A DNA stretch of 58,520 nucleotides from Cyanobacteria bacterium UBA791 (lineage in GTDB: Bacteria; Cyanobacteriota; Vampirovibrionia; Gastranaerophilales; Gastranaerophilaceae). The position numbers were made by a program, and so were the translations under genes. Each line of letters starts with the position of its first letter. Within the stretch, counting starts at the first letter, position 1. Under the pieces are notes generated by a model. That model was not told the origin of the DNA, did not search any database, and saw only the letters and a program-made list of their open reading frames with translations. Positions 23,938 through 33,007 of this stretch are shown here, piece after piece. Location of the stretch: the NCBI GenBank assembly GCA_002297005.1, contig DBIX01000070.1, positions 12,165 to 70,684 of the forward strand. Reading direction: 5' to 3'.

Positions 23938-25051
23938 TTTTACCTCTCATAATCATAACTGCATTAGTTCCGCCAAATCCAAAACTTAGACACATGCAAG
24001 TATTTAATCTTTCAACTTGTGTATTTTTAGGTACAAGTTTTATTTTTGGCAAATTTTCATCAAATTCTCCATCAAAAATATGTGGATAAATCTTTTTATT
24101 ATTATTTTCTAATAATTTACAACATAGAGCTGTTTCAATGCTTGCTGCGGCACCTAAACAATGACCTGTAAGAGGTTTTGTTGAGCTAACAAAGGTTTTC
24201 TCTTTAAACACGTTATCAATAGCAGTTGCTTCCATTAAATCATTTGCAACTGTACCTGTGCCGTGAAGATTAATATAATCAATATCTTCAGGGTTTAATT
24301 TTGCATCCTGTAGGGCTTGTTTTATTGCAATAATTTCTTCTTTTGCTTCAGGGTCAGGTGTTGTATTGTGGTAAATATCTGTGTTTTCACCTATTCCTGA
24401 AATCTCTATTTTACCTTTTTCGTTTGATACAACAAATACTGAAACCGCTTCTCCAATATTGATCCCATCTCTGTTTTTGCTCATTGGATTAGTTGCTTTT
24501 TCTGTCAAAACGCCAAGTGAGTCAAATCCGAAAATAGGAACTTTCGCTATTGCATCTACGCCTACTACGATTACTGCTTTTGAAAAATTTGAGTTAAGTA
24601 ATTCTCTTGCTATTGAGAAGGCTTTTATTCCAGAAGAACACGCTGTTGAAATTGATGAAAAATAATTGTTTAAGCCGTAGTATTCTTTTAAAAATACTGC
24701 AGGGTTTCCAAGTTCAGAGTGTTCTATATTTTTACTTTTTTCGTATTCTTCAACGCCTGAATTTGTTGTTGCAACTACAACTCCAACATTATCTTTTCCA
24801 TATTTTTCAATATATTTTTCAAGTTGCAAATTCTTACAACAAGTCAAAATTAATTGATTACATCTAAGATTAAATCTTTCATTTTCGATTTTTTCTAGAG
24901 GTGTATTAATCTTTCCTATGCGAACTTTTTTATTTTTTATTATATTTTCTGATATTTCAAATCTTGTATTTTCGCCATTAATCGCATTAATGAATATTTC
25001 ATCAATGTTTGAACCTAAATTGCAAATAGCGTTATAATTAATTATCTCCAT
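23930..25051 (-). CDS. Beta-ketoacyl-ACP synthase of APE cluster (ApeO-like)
   Basis: 373 residues, shorter and more divergent than the first ketosynthase. The triad is present: C138 in STACSSG, LHGTGT and GHCLGAA. GFGGTNAVMIM ends the fold. In known APE systems ApeO starts or early-extends the aryl primer. First gene of the minus arm; its ATG lies only 29 bases from the plus arm, and its -10 would be in the shared palindrome. Confidence 0.9.
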   Translation of the reverse strand: MEIINYNAICNLGSNIDEIFINAINGENTRFEISENIIKNKKVRIGKINTPLEKIENERFNLRCNQLILTCCKNLQLEKYIEKYGKDNVGVVVATTNSGVEEYEKSKNIEHSELGNPAVFLKEYYGLNNYFSSISTACSSGIKAFSIARELLNSNFSKAVIVVGVDAIAKVPIFGFDSLGVLTEKATNPMSKNRDGINIGEAVSVFVVSNEKGKIEISGIGENTDIYHNTTPDPEAKEEIIAIKQALQDAKLNPEDIDYINLHGTGTVANDLMEATAIDNVFKEKTFVSSTKPLTGHCLGAAASIETALCCKLLENNNKKIYPHIFDGEFDENLPKIKLVPKNTQVERLNTCMCLSFGFGGTNAVMIMRGKND

Positions 25052-25061
25052 AGTCGTTGAG

Positions 25062-25077
25062 TTTATTATATAATAAA
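25062..25077. promoter_or_regulatory. Palindromic bidirectional -10 region of the APE cluster
   Basis: TTTATTATATAATAAA is a perfect 16-base palindrome holding TATAAT on both strands (plus 25069-25074; minus 25070-25065). The plus gene starts 6 bases after its -10, the minus gene about 13 bases after its own. Both start codons fit within the 29-base spacer. Neither side has a clear -35. One site probably sets both arms. Confidence 0.6.
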
Positions 25078-25080
25078 TTT

Positions 25081-25686
25081 ATGGAAAATTCAGGCGAAAA
25101 ATATTTTTACATACAAAATTTTAAATATACTCAAAATGGTGATATAGATATTTCTTTTCTTCCAATGATGGTAAGACGTAGACTTAGCCCTATTGATAAA
25201 TATGCTATTTATACACTTTCAGAATTTAAAGATGTAAAAATCGATGAATTAGTATATTCTTCTCGCTATGGCGAATTAGAAAGACTTTTTAAAATAATTG
25301 ACCAATATCTAGAGGATAATGAGGTTTCGCCAAATTTATTCTCAAGTTCAGTTCACAATTATTTGGTTGGATTATTTTCTCAAATAAACAATCTTACAAC
25401 TTCTTATACTTCAATTTCTGCAGAAAATAATTCTTTTTCAATGGGATTATTAAAATCTATTCTATCTGATAAAACAAATTCTCTTTACTGTTATGTTGAT
25501 AAAGAAAATGAAAAAATCAATTCTGTTTCTTGCCTTATTTCAAAAACTTCTGGAAATATTAAATGTAGATTAAAAAGAGAAAAAGTTTCTGACAATCAAA
25601 ATGAATTTGTTAATTTTATAGATTTTTTAAACGGTAAATTAAATAAAGTTGATTTTGGTTGTTATTCTATTGAAAGGGTAAATTAA
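25081..25686 (+). CDS. Ketosynthase chain-length-factor-like protein of APE cluster (ApeC-like)
   Basis: 201 residues from ATG 25081 (a TTG at 25057 lies upstream of the -10 and cannot be the start). It matches the truncated beta-ketoacyl synthase-like proteins of APE clusters: FLPMMVRRRLSPIDKYAIY, then SSRYGELERLFKII, then LFSSSVHNYLVGLFSQ and AENNSFSMGLL. It lacks the ketosynthase catalytic cysteine. Known role: pairs with a ketosynthase and sets chain length. First gene of the plus arm. It shares one base with the next gene. Confidence 0.85.
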   Translation: MENSGEKYFYIQNFKYTQNGDIDISFLPMMVRRRLSPIDKYAIYTLSEFKDVKIDELVYSSRYGELERLFKIIDQYLEDNEVSPNLFSSSVHNYLVGLFSQINNLTTSYTSISAENNSFSMGLLKSILSDKTNSLYCYVDKENEKINSVSCLISKTSGNIKCRLKREKVSDNQNEFVNFIDFLNGKLNKVDFGCYSIERVN

Positions 25687-26423
25687 TGAAATTTATCCGT
25701 TCGCTTATATGTGTTTTTATATTATTTATTTTTGCTATCTTTGCGTTTGTTTTAAATACATTTGTACTTCCTATTGCAAAAATGTTTTTTGATGAAATTG
25801 AATACAAATATTTTTCTTCTGATGTTATACATTTTTTGTGGGGAAAAATACTTTTAAATTTACTTAAGTATAGTGGTTTGACAAATTATAATATAAAAAA
25901 TTATGTGGAATTAAAATCGATAAAAAATAAAGTTATAGTGGCAACTCATCCGAGCTTTATTGATATTGTTATTCTAATTGGTCTTATTCCTAGAACAACT
26001 TGTTTTGTAAAGCAAGAACTTACTAAAAATCCTCTTCTTTCAAATATTATCAAAAGTATTTTTATCTCAAATGATGTTGAAATTGAAGAACTTAAAAAAG
26101 AATCAAAAACTATGTTAGATTTGGGATTTAATGTGGTTATTTTTCCATCAGGAACAAGACATAGAAACGGAGAACATCCAAAACTTAAAAAAGGTGCATC
26201 TTTAATTGCAATTAATTCTCATAAAAATATCGTTCCTGTAAAAATGTATTCTGAGGGTGAATTTATGTTCATACATAAACCGATTTATGATGTGGATAAA
26301 AAACGAGTAGAATTTTATGTTGAAAAACTCGATGAAATAGATGTCACACCATTTTTAGAGATGGATGATATTGAATCTAAAAAAGCGTTAACAAAGGAAA
26401 TTACAAATTCTTTGTATAATTAA
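25686..26423 (+). CDS. 1-acyl-glycerol-phosphate acyltransferase-like protein of APE cluster (ApeD-like)
   Basis: 245 residues. An N-terminal membrane helix (8-30) precedes a PlsC-type acyltransferase domain with H88-x4-D93 (THPSFID) and FPSGTR in place of the usual EGTR. Likely role: transfers an acyl chain when building the lipid anchor of the polyene. Overlaps ApeC by one base (TAATG). Confidence 0.85.
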   Translation: MKFIRSLICVFILFIFAIFAFVLNTFVLPIAKMFFDEIEYKYFSSDVIHFLWGKILLNLLKYSGLTNYNIKNYVELKSIKNKVIVATHPSFIDIVILIGLIPRTTCFVKQELTKNPLLSNIIKSIFISNDVEIEELKKESKTMLDLGFNVVIFPSGTRHRNGEHPKLKKGASLIAINSHKNIVPVKMYSEGEFMFIHKPIYDVDKKRVEFYVEKLDEIDVTPFLEMDDIESKKALTKEITNSLYN

Positions 26424-26434
26424 AGTCTTTATTA

Positions 26435-26440
26435 TATAAT
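26435..26440 (+). promoter_or_regulatory. Internal -10 box before the first ACP
   Basis: TATAAT within TTATTATATAATA ends 6 bases before ATG 26447, the same geometry as at 25069. It could give the ACP genes extra, leaderless transcription. Confidence 0.5.
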
Positions 26441-26446
26441 ACTCTT

Positions 26447-26707
26447 ATGAACGAATTAGAAAACGAATTAAAAAATCTTATTATAGATACTTTGGAATTA
26501 GAAGAGATAACACCAGACGATATTAAAGATGAAGAACCCTTGTTTATTGATGGCTTGGGTTTAGATTCTATTGATGCTTTAGAGCTTGGTATGGCTTTAA
26601 AGAAAAAATATAATCTTTCAATGGGTACAAACAAGGAAGAAAATAAAAAACATTTTTATTCTATAAAGACTTTGGCAGAATTTGTGAGAGGTCAAATCAA
26701 TGGCTAA
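26447..26707 (+). CDS. Acyl carrier protein of APE cluster (ApeE-like)
   Basis: 86 residues, four-helix ACP. The phosphopantetheine serine is S41 in GLGLDSIDALEL. Acidic overall. It carries the growing polyene or the aryl starter as a thioester. It overlaps the second ACP by 8 bases. No phosphopantetheinyl transferase gene is nearby. Confidence 0.93.
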   Translation: MNELENELKNLIIDTLELEEITPDDIKDEEPLFIDGLGLDSIDALELGMALKKKYNLSMGTNKEENKKHFYSIKTLAEFVRGQING

Positions 26708-26954
26708 ATATACAAAAGAAGAAATTTTAAATGAACTAAAATCTATTTTGGTAGACGAATTTGAACTACCAGAAGAAAAAGTTACTTTAGAAGCTACTTT
26801 GTTTGAAGATTTGGACTTGGATAGTATTGATGCTGTTGATATTGCAGTTAGATTGCAAAAATTCACTAACAAAAAAATCTCTCCAGAAGATTTTAAACAA
26901 ATCAGAACTGTTTCTGATGTTGTTGATGCTATTTATGAGTTATTAAATGAATAA
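26700..26954 (+). CDS. Second acyl carrier protein of APE cluster (ApeF-like)
   Basis: 84 residues. The attachment serine is S42 in LDLDSIDAVDIA. Two different ACPs are usual in APE clusters, one for the starter and one for elongation; which is which cannot be read here. Overlaps both neighbours by 8 bases. Confidence 0.93.
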   Translation: MAKYTKEEILNELKSILVDEFELPEEKVTLEATLFEDLDLDSIDAVDIAVRLQKFTNKKISPEDFKQIRTVSDVVDAIYELLNE

Positions 26955-27351
26955 AATAAAGTTTCTTTTTCCAATATTTATAATGTTATTAGTGATTTTA
27001 ATTTTTCACTATACAAATTGGATTGTAGCAAAATATTATCCTGTAATAGTCAATTTTATGCTATTTTGTATATTTTGGGGTTCAACATTTAAGGAAGAAA
27101 CTATTATTCAAAAAATGGCAAAACTAATGGAGCCTGATATTAAACCAAAAGCTCTTGAATATACTAGAAATCTAACTTATATTTGGTCAATTTTTATGTT
27201 TGTAAATTTTTTAGTTTCTTTAGTTACTGTTTTTATGAGTGAAAAGATTTGGGCTGTATATAATGGATTTTTATCTTATATTCTCGTAGGCTTGTTTTTT
27301 ATAATAGAATATATAGTAAGAATTAATTTTAAGAAGAAGTATGACTGCTAA
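26947..27351 (+). CDS. Small membrane protein of APE cluster (ApeG-like, COG4648 type)
   Basis: 134 residues with four predicted membrane segments (about 5-20, 24-44, 75-97 and 103-124). Position between the ACPs and the ligase matches the COG4648-type membrane protein of APE clusters, whose exact role is unknown; it may hold the soluble enzymes at the membrane. Overlaps its neighbours by 8 and 11 bases. The call rests mostly on order and topology. Confidence 0.7.
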   Translation: MNKIKFLFPIFIMLLVILIFHYTNWIVAKYYPVIVNFMLFCIFWGSTFKEETIIQKMAKLMEPDIKPKALEYTRNLTYIWSIFMFVNFLVSLVTVFMSEKIWAVYNGFLSYILVGLFFIIEYIVRINFKKKYDC

Positions 27352-28939
27352 GTTTTTAAAATATTTTTATACAAAAGATTTTGATGAAAAGGTTATTTTA
27401 AAAAAAAATGACCACTTATATACGATTGCTGAATTAAAATCTTTTATTTCTAAAAAAATAGATTTTTTAAATTCAATTAAGGATAAAAATATTATTCTTT
27501 CAACAGAAGATAATTTTGAGTTTTTTATAAATTTTATGGCTTGTGTTTTTTTAAATAAAGAAATTACACTTGTAAATGATAGCAAAAAAATTAATGCATT
27601 AGGTTATTTTGTTTTGAATTCTCAAATTGGTAAAAATTCTTCATTGCCTTTTAATGAAATTGATACAAATAATGTCATTATAAATCTGTTTACATCAGGT
27701 TCTAGCGGTGATAACAAATGTATTAAAAAATCTCTTGAAAACTTAATTCAAGAAGCAACGGATTTATATAATGAAGTGGATTTAAAAAACTCTAAAACAG
27801 TTATTTCGACAACAACTTTTAACCATTTATTTGGATTGACTTTTTATTTTATGCTCCCTTTAAATAGTGGATTGTGTATTGATTTAGAAAGAATTAATTA
27901 TCCTGAAGATATAAAAGGCGAAAACCTTTTGCTTGTTACGACTCCGTCTTTTTTAGAAAAAATGAATAAGTATTCAGCAAATCCAAAAATAAAACTTGAA
28001 AAAATAATTACGGCAGGTGCAAAATTAAAAGATGATGAATTTAATTATGCATTAGAGATTTCAAATAGTGTTACTGAAATATATGGTAGTACTGAATCTG
28101 GTGTTATTGCACATAGAGAAAATCCTATCGATAATCTAAAATTGTTTAATAATGTAGAAATAGTTTATGGCGAAGATATTTTTATTAATACAAATTATTC
28201 TATAGAAACTTCTCAAAAATCAGGTGATATAATAAAACCTCTTGAGGATAGAAAAATATTGCTTTGTGGTCGTGCAGATAGAATTTTAAAAGTTTATGAA
28301 AAAAGAATTTCTGCTGAAGAAATTGAAAAGAAATTAGAGGGAAATCTTTTTGTAAAAGAGGCTTATTGTTTTAATTATGAAAGCAAAATCGCAACTTTAA
28401 TATCTTTATCAAATGATGGTTTTGATTTTGTATTAAATAATGGTATTCTTGCTTTGAAGAAATCTTTAAAGCTTTATTTGAAAGACTTTTTTGAAATTGT
28501 TCCTCAAAAATTTAAGTTTATCGATGAACTTCCAAAAAATCAAAGAGGTAAAATTGATAGAGAAAAAATCTCAGAACTTTTTAATATAAATATGTCTTTG
28601 CCTTTGATTATAAAAAGAGATATAAAAGATGATTTTGCTGATTTTAAACTTTATTTTTATAAGCATTGTGATTTCTTCAAAGGTCATTTTGACGGATTTC
28701 CAATTCTTGCCGGTGTAGTTCAACTCTTATTCGCATCAAAATTGGCTCAAAATACTTTTAATATAGATTGTTCTGTTGGACAAATTAAAAGAATAAAGTT
28801 TAAAAATGTGATTAGACCTGATGAAATTATAAATTTAAAGTTTGAAAAAGTTAAAGATAATTTTGTATTTACGTATTATAATGGAGAAAAGATTTTCTCT
28901 TCAGGAGTATTACCAACTACAAACATATTTAAGGGATAG
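27341..28939 (+). CDS. AMP-dependent ligase fused to hotdog dehydratase (ApeH-ApeI-like fusion)
   Basis: 532 residues, two domains. Residues 1-420 are an acyl-adenylating enzyme: P-loop TSGSSG (118-123), the YGSTESG adenine motif and a C-terminal KNQRGKIDRE with the catalytic lysine. It is compact for the family. Residues 425-532 are a hotdog domain with GHFDGFPILAGVVQ (448-461; H449 likely catalytic). The first part would load the aryl acid onto an ACP, the second dehydrate 3-hydroxy intermediates. In E. coli these are two separate genes, apeH and apeI. Confidence 0.88.
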   Translation: MTAKFLKYFYTKDFDEKVILKKNDHLYTIAELKSFISKKIDFLNSIKDKNIILSTEDNFEFFINFMACVFLNKEITLVNDSKKINALGYFVLNSQIGKNSSLPFNEIDTNNVIINLFTSGSSGDNKCIKKSLENLIQEATDLYNEVDLKNSKTVISTTTFNHLFGLTFYFMLPLNSGLCIDLERINYPEDIKGENLLLVTTPSFLEKMNKYSANPKIKLEKIITAGAKLKDDEFNYALEISNSVTEIYGSTESGVIAHRENPIDNLKLFNNVEIVYGEDIFINTNYSIETSQKSGDIIKPLEDRKILLCGRADRILKVYEKRISAEEIEKKLEGNLFVKEAYCFNYESKIATLISLSNDGFDFVLNNGILALKKSLKLYLKDFFEIVPQKFKFIDELPKNQRGKIDREKISELFNINMSLPLIIKRDIKDDFADFKLYFYKHCDFFKGHFDGFPILAGVVQLLFASKLAQNTFNIDCSVGQIKRIKFKNVIRPDEIINLKFEKVKDNFVFTYYNGEKIFSSGVLPTTNIFKG

Positions 28940-28941
28940 CT

Positions 28942-29355
28942 GTGATAAAATCAACAACTACAATTACAATTCCATTTAATGACTTAGATCCAATGAATAT
29001 TGTTTGGCATGGAAACTATGTCAAATACTTAGAGCAAGCTCGTTGTGAGTTATTCAAAAATTTAAATTATACTTATATGGATATGTACAAGGATAATTAC
29101 ATGTATCCTGTTGCTAAAATGGATTTGAAGTTTATAAAGCCAGCTACTTTTAATCAAAAAATTGAAGTGGAATGTACTTTAGAAGAAGTTGAACCAGCGA
29201 TAATTATTTCTTACGTGATAAAAGATGTTGAAACAGGTGAGAAAATTTTTAAGGCTAAATCAACCCAAATAGCTGTTTTAGCAGATTCAAAAGAATCTGT
29301 TTATAATGCTCCAAAAAATTTGATTAAAAGAATAGAGGAATATAAAAATGTTTAG
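28942..29355 (+). CDS. Acyl thioesterase, 4HBT family (ApeK-like)
   Basis: 137 residues starting at GTG 28942. It has the hotdog thioesterase core with the catalytic aspartate region NDLDPMNIVWHGNYVKYLEQAR, split as FNDLDPMNIVWHGNY and KYLEQARCELF. Typical of 4-hydroxybenzoyl-CoA thioesterase-like proteins. It may release product or edit the starter. Overlaps the LolA-like gene by 8 bases. Confidence 0.9.
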   Translation: MIKSTTTITIPFNDLDPMNIVWHGNYVKYLEQARCELFKNLNYTYMDMYKDNYMYPVAKMDLKFIKPATFNQKIEVECTLEEVEPAIIISYVIKDVETGEKIFKAKSTQIAVLADSKESVYNAPKNLIKRIEEYKNV

Positions 29356-29866
29356 AAAGATAGTTTATGTTGTATTTTTAGTATTTTTTGTTCCTCAAGT
29401 TTGTTTTGCAGATGTTTTTAATTCTCCAAGAAATTTGGAATATATTGTTCAAAAAATGCCAGTATTTTCAAATGTGGATTGTAATTTTAAACAAGAAAAG
29501 AAGATGCCAAATAATGTTGTACTAAATTCTTCAGGCGAATTTCTTTTTGATAAGACAAATGGTGTGACTTTTAAAACGACTTATCCAATACAAGCTATAA
29601 ATGCTTATTCTCCTAGAGAGTATAATCAAATTAATGAAATTATTAATGCTATTGCAAATCGTAAATACTCAAAGCTTGAAAATCAATTTAATTTCTATTA
29701 CCTAGATACAAATCCTTGGCAATTTGCAATGAAGCCAAAGGTAAATTCTCAAGCTTCTAAATATTTGAAATATGTAGAAATTATTGGTAAAAAACGTATT
29801 TCTAAAATGATTGTGACAACTACAAATTCGGTAAAAACAACTATTTGGTTCTATGAAAAAGATTAA
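29348..29866 (+). CDS. LolA-like outer-membrane lipid carrier (ApeL-like)
   Basis: 172 residues with an N-terminal signal peptide (about 1-21, ending CFA). The mature part resembles LolA: CNFKQEKKMPNNVVLNSSGEF, read as FKQEKKM and SSGEFLFDKTNGVTFKT. Expected to be periplasmic and to carry the polyene lipid across the periplasm. It overlaps the MMPL exporter gene by 14 bases, which fits joint action. Confidence 0.85.
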   Translation: MFRKIVYVVFLVFFVPQVCFADVFNSPRNLEYIVQKMPVFSNVDCNFKQEKKMPNNVVLNSSGEFLFDKTNGVTFKTTYPIQAINAYSPREYNQINEIINAIANRKYSKLENQFNFYYLDTNPWQFAMKPKVNSQASKYLKYVEIIGKKRISKMIVTTTNSVKTTIWFYEKD

Positions 29867-31958
29867 ATTAATATCAATAATAATATTTATACTTGCGACA
29901 CTTCTTTTAGCTGTATTTTCTCTCTCAAATATAAAAGAAGTTAAAATGGATTTGATAAGTGGATTTTTATCAAATGCTACAGAAAAAAATAGAGATGTGA
30001 TTAAATTATCAAAGCTTGCATCAAACAAGATGCACGTTATTTTTGAAACGACTGATTACTATGATAATGAAGATTTGAGAGATGAATTTTTATCTTCTTT
30101 GGATACAAATGTTTTTTCTGTTGAAAACAAGGAGTTTTTAAATATTCTTGATTTATACAAAAATAATCCGCATAACTTTTTGACAGAACATAAAAGAACT
30201 CTATTAAAAAATAAAGATTATCAAAAACTTGATAGAGAAAGCTTGCAGGATTTGTATAATCCTATCGGTATAATGCTTGAAACTCCTGATAAAGATCCAT
30301 ATTTATTTCTAACAGATTATCTAAAATCTTTTGATGGCATAAGATTTACATCATCAAGTAATGTCATAAATTATAATAACAAGTATTATTCTGAATTAAC
30401 TTTAGCTCTAAATGATGATATTTCATATTTAAAAGGCTTGGAGAAATTAAGAAGTCAGCTGGTATCTGGGGATGTGAATATTTATTTTTCAGGTCCTTTA
30501 ATGCATACGTATTTAACAAGTTCAAAATCAGTTGTTGAAATAAATACAATATGTGTTATCTCTTTGATAGCTCTTGTTTTATTATGCAAATTCTATTTCA
30601 AATCCTTAAAAATATTTATCCCAATAGGTTTGAGCATATTTTTCGGAATTGGTTTTGGATATTTAGTTACAAATTTAGTTTTTGATTCAATAAATGTCTT
30701 AACGTTCGTATTTTCAACGACTTTGATAGGTATAAGTTTGGATTATTCTCTGCATTATTACCTAACTGAAAGAAAAAAATCTTTTTATAAAAGTCTTACT
30801 ATTTCAATGTTAACGACTGTATTTGCATTTTTGACCTTGTTGTTTACAGGTGTTGAAGTTCTAAAAGAAATTGCCATATTTACAGGCATGGGGCTTGTTG
30901 GTGTTTATCTTTTTGTAGTTTTGATTTTACCTTTGCTTAATTTTAATATCAAAAAAGGTGAAGAAATTAAAATTCCTGATTTGAGCAATTTTAAAACATA
31001 TATCCTGATTATTATTGGCTTAACTTTCTTGTCAGGACTTTGCAGATTGAATTTTAACGATGATATAAAAGCTCTTTATGTTCCGCCAAAATCTCTTTTA
31101 AAAGCGGAAGCTTTATATAAAAATGTTTATGAAACAAAGGATAAATCTTTTATTGTCGTTAGAGGTAAAACTTTTAATGAGCTTATAAAAAATGAGGAAC
31201 AAATTACAAAAAGATTAGAACAAGAAAATGTTCCGTATGTTTCAATGACAAAAATTGTTCCGTCAGTAGAAAAACAAAAAGAAAATCAAATGCTGATAAA
31301 ACAACTATATTTAGAAAATTTGGATGGATATGCAAATTTCTTGGATAAAGCCACTATTTCAAAATTAAAAAATTCTTTTAGTAGCGATAAGTTAGCTGAT
31401 TTGGATTTGGTTTCTTATCCTTATTTGAGAAATTTCTTGCTGGATGATAACACTTCTTTTATTGTTATTCCTGCTGAATATATGCTTGAAGAAGAGTTTA
31501 ATCAAATCATTGTGTCAAAAGATATTTCAATGATTGTAAAAGATTGCAGAAAACATTGTCAGTATATTTTACCGATTATACTTTTGGTTTTAGTCGGTCT
31601 ACTACTTAGTATTTATGGCTATGCAAAAGCTAGAAAAATTATTCTTGCTCCATTTTTAGGCATAATTTTCTCTGTCGGAATTTTGTCTTTGTTCGGTTTT
31701 AGTATGAATATTTTTAGCATATTAGCTCTATTTTTAATTTTAGGCTTTAGCTTGGATTATTCTATTTTTAGAGCAAGTGGCGATACAAATTCAAAGAATG
31801 CCGTATTTATTTCTTGTATATCTACTGTTTTCTCATTCTTTTTACTTTCTCTAACAAGTTTTACATTGATTAGTTCTATGGGAAAAGTCTTGTGTATAGG
31901 TATTTTGACTTCTTATATTTTGAGTTTAGCATTGTTACCTGAAAAGGATGAGGTTTAG
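29853..31958 (+). CDS. MMPL/RND-family exporter (ApeM-like)
   Basis: 701 residues. It has two repeats, each with one helix, a large extracytoplasmic domain and five further helices; helices cluster at about 230-370 and 570-700. RND helix motifs are ISLDYSLHYYLTERKK and FSLDYSIFRAS. Family role: proton-driven lipid export. It would hand the polyene lipid to the LolA-like partner. Ends 2 bases before the methyltransferase. Confidence 0.9.
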   Translation: MKKIKLISIIIFILATLLLAVFSLSNIKEVKMDLISGFLSNATEKNRDVIKLSKLASNKMHVIFETTDYYDNEDLRDEFLSSLDTNVFSVENKEFLNILDLYKNNPHNFLTEHKRTLLKNKDYQKLDRESLQDLYNPIGIMLETPDKDPYLFLTDYLKSFDGIRFTSSSNVINYNNKYYSELTLALNDDISYLKGLEKLRSQLVSGDVNIYFSGPLMHTYLTSSKSVVEINTICVISLIALVLLCKFYFKSLKIFIPIGLSIFFGIGFGYLVTNLVFDSINVLTFVFSTTLIGISLDYSLHYYLTERKKSFYKSLTISMLTTVFAFLTLLFTGVEVLKEIAIFTGMGLVGVYLFVVLILPLLNFNIKKGEEIKIPDLSNFKTYILIIIGLTFLSGLCRLNFNDDIKALYVPPKSLLKAEALYKNVYETKDKSFIVVRGKTFNELIKNEEQITKRLEQENVPYVSMTKIVPSVEKQKENQMLIKQLYLENLDGYANFLDKATISKLKNSFSSDKLADLDLVSYPYLRNFLLDDNTSFIVIPAEYMLEEEFNQIIVSKDISMIVKDCRKHCQYILPIILLVLVGLLLSIYGYAKARKIILAPFLGIIFSVGILSLFGFSMNIFSILALFLILGFSLDYSIFRASGDTNSKNAVFISCISTVFSFFLLSLTSFTLISSMGKVLCIGILTSYILSLALLPEKDEV

Positions 31959-31960
31959 TT

Positions 31961-33007
31961 ATGAAGTATGAAAGAAAAAATAGAAAACATAATACGGTTA
32001 AAACTTTGACAGAAGCTCAAAAAATAGCTTTTGCTCCGCTTACTTTTCAAACTGTTTCTGCAATGCTAAAGTTTGGGATTTTAGAAATCTTGGCTGATAA
32101 AGAATGTAGTATAAATGAAATTGTAGAGGTGACAAAACTTTCTGATTATGCAATTCAAGTTATGATGGAAGTTGCTGAGGTGTCAGAACTTGTTCAAAAA
32201 ACTGATGAAAACAAATACTTTGCAACACAACTTGGAAAAGTGTTCTTGTATGATAAAATGACAAGAATTAACTTTAATTTTGTCAATGACGTTTGTTATC
32301 TTGGTGCAAGTGAATTGACAAATTCTTTAAAAAATGCTAAACCTGAAGGGCTGAATAAATTTATTAAAAAATCAGATACTATTTATCCGCTTTTACCGAC
32401 TTTACCTGAAGATATGAAAAAAAGTTGGTACGAGTTTGATAATTTTTATTCTGATAATTGTTTTGAAGAAATTTATGAAATTATTAAAAATAATAATCCA
32501 GCTGAATACTTTGATATTGGAGGCAATACAGGTAAGTTTGAAAGAGTTTGCTTAAAAAATAATTCAAAAGTTACAATGCTTGATTTGAAAGAAAACATCG
32601 AAACAGTTAAAAATGAACCTGAATTGAAAGGTTGTAATTTTATTGCGGTCGATGTTTTAAAGGATAAAACTTTACCAAAAATGAATGGTTCAGTACTTAT
32701 GAGCCAATTTTTGGATTGTTTTTCAAAAGAACAAATCGTTAGCATTCTAGAAAAAGTTAAGGCTTCAAGCTCTGTCGGTACAAAGATTTATATCTTAGAA
32801 CCATTTATTGATAATCAAGTTTTTGATGGTGCAAAATATGCACTTGTGCATACATCCTTGTATTTTACTTGTATGGCAAATGGTAATAGTAAAATGTATT
32901 CATTAGAAGATATGAAGAGCTTTGTTGAAAAGGCTGGATTAAAAATTTCTAAAATACATAATAATATTGGTCGACACGATTATACTTTGCTGGAGTGTGA
33001 AAAATAA
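31961..33007 (+). CDS. SAM-dependent methyltransferase with N-terminal winged helix (ApeB-like)
   Basis: 348 residues. Residues 20-90 form a dimerisation/winged-helix domain (FAPLTFQTVSAMLKFGILEIL). Then a class I Rossmann domain has motif I EYFDIGGNTGKF and acidic post-I residue in VTMLDL. The layout is that of plant-type O-methyltransferases and hydroxyneurosporene methyltransferases. It probably methylates the aryl head group. It overlaps the next gene by one base. Confidence 0.82.
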   Translation: MKYERKNRKHNTVKTLTEAQKIAFAPLTFQTVSAMLKFGILEILADKECSINEIVEVTKLSDYAIQVMMEVAEVSELVQKTDENKYFATQLGKVFLYDKMTRINFNFVNDVCYLGASELTNSLKNAKPEGLNKFIKKSDTIYPLLPTLPEDMKKSWYEFDNFYSDNCFEEIYEIIKNNNPAEYFDIGGNTGKFERVCLKNNSKVTMLDLKENIETVKNEPELKGCNFIAVDVLKDKTLPKMNGSVLMSQFLDCFSKEQIVSILEKVKASSSVGTKIYILEPFIDNQVFDGAKYALVHTSLYFTCMANGNSKMYSLEDMKSFVEKAGLKISKIHNNIGRHDYTLLECEK

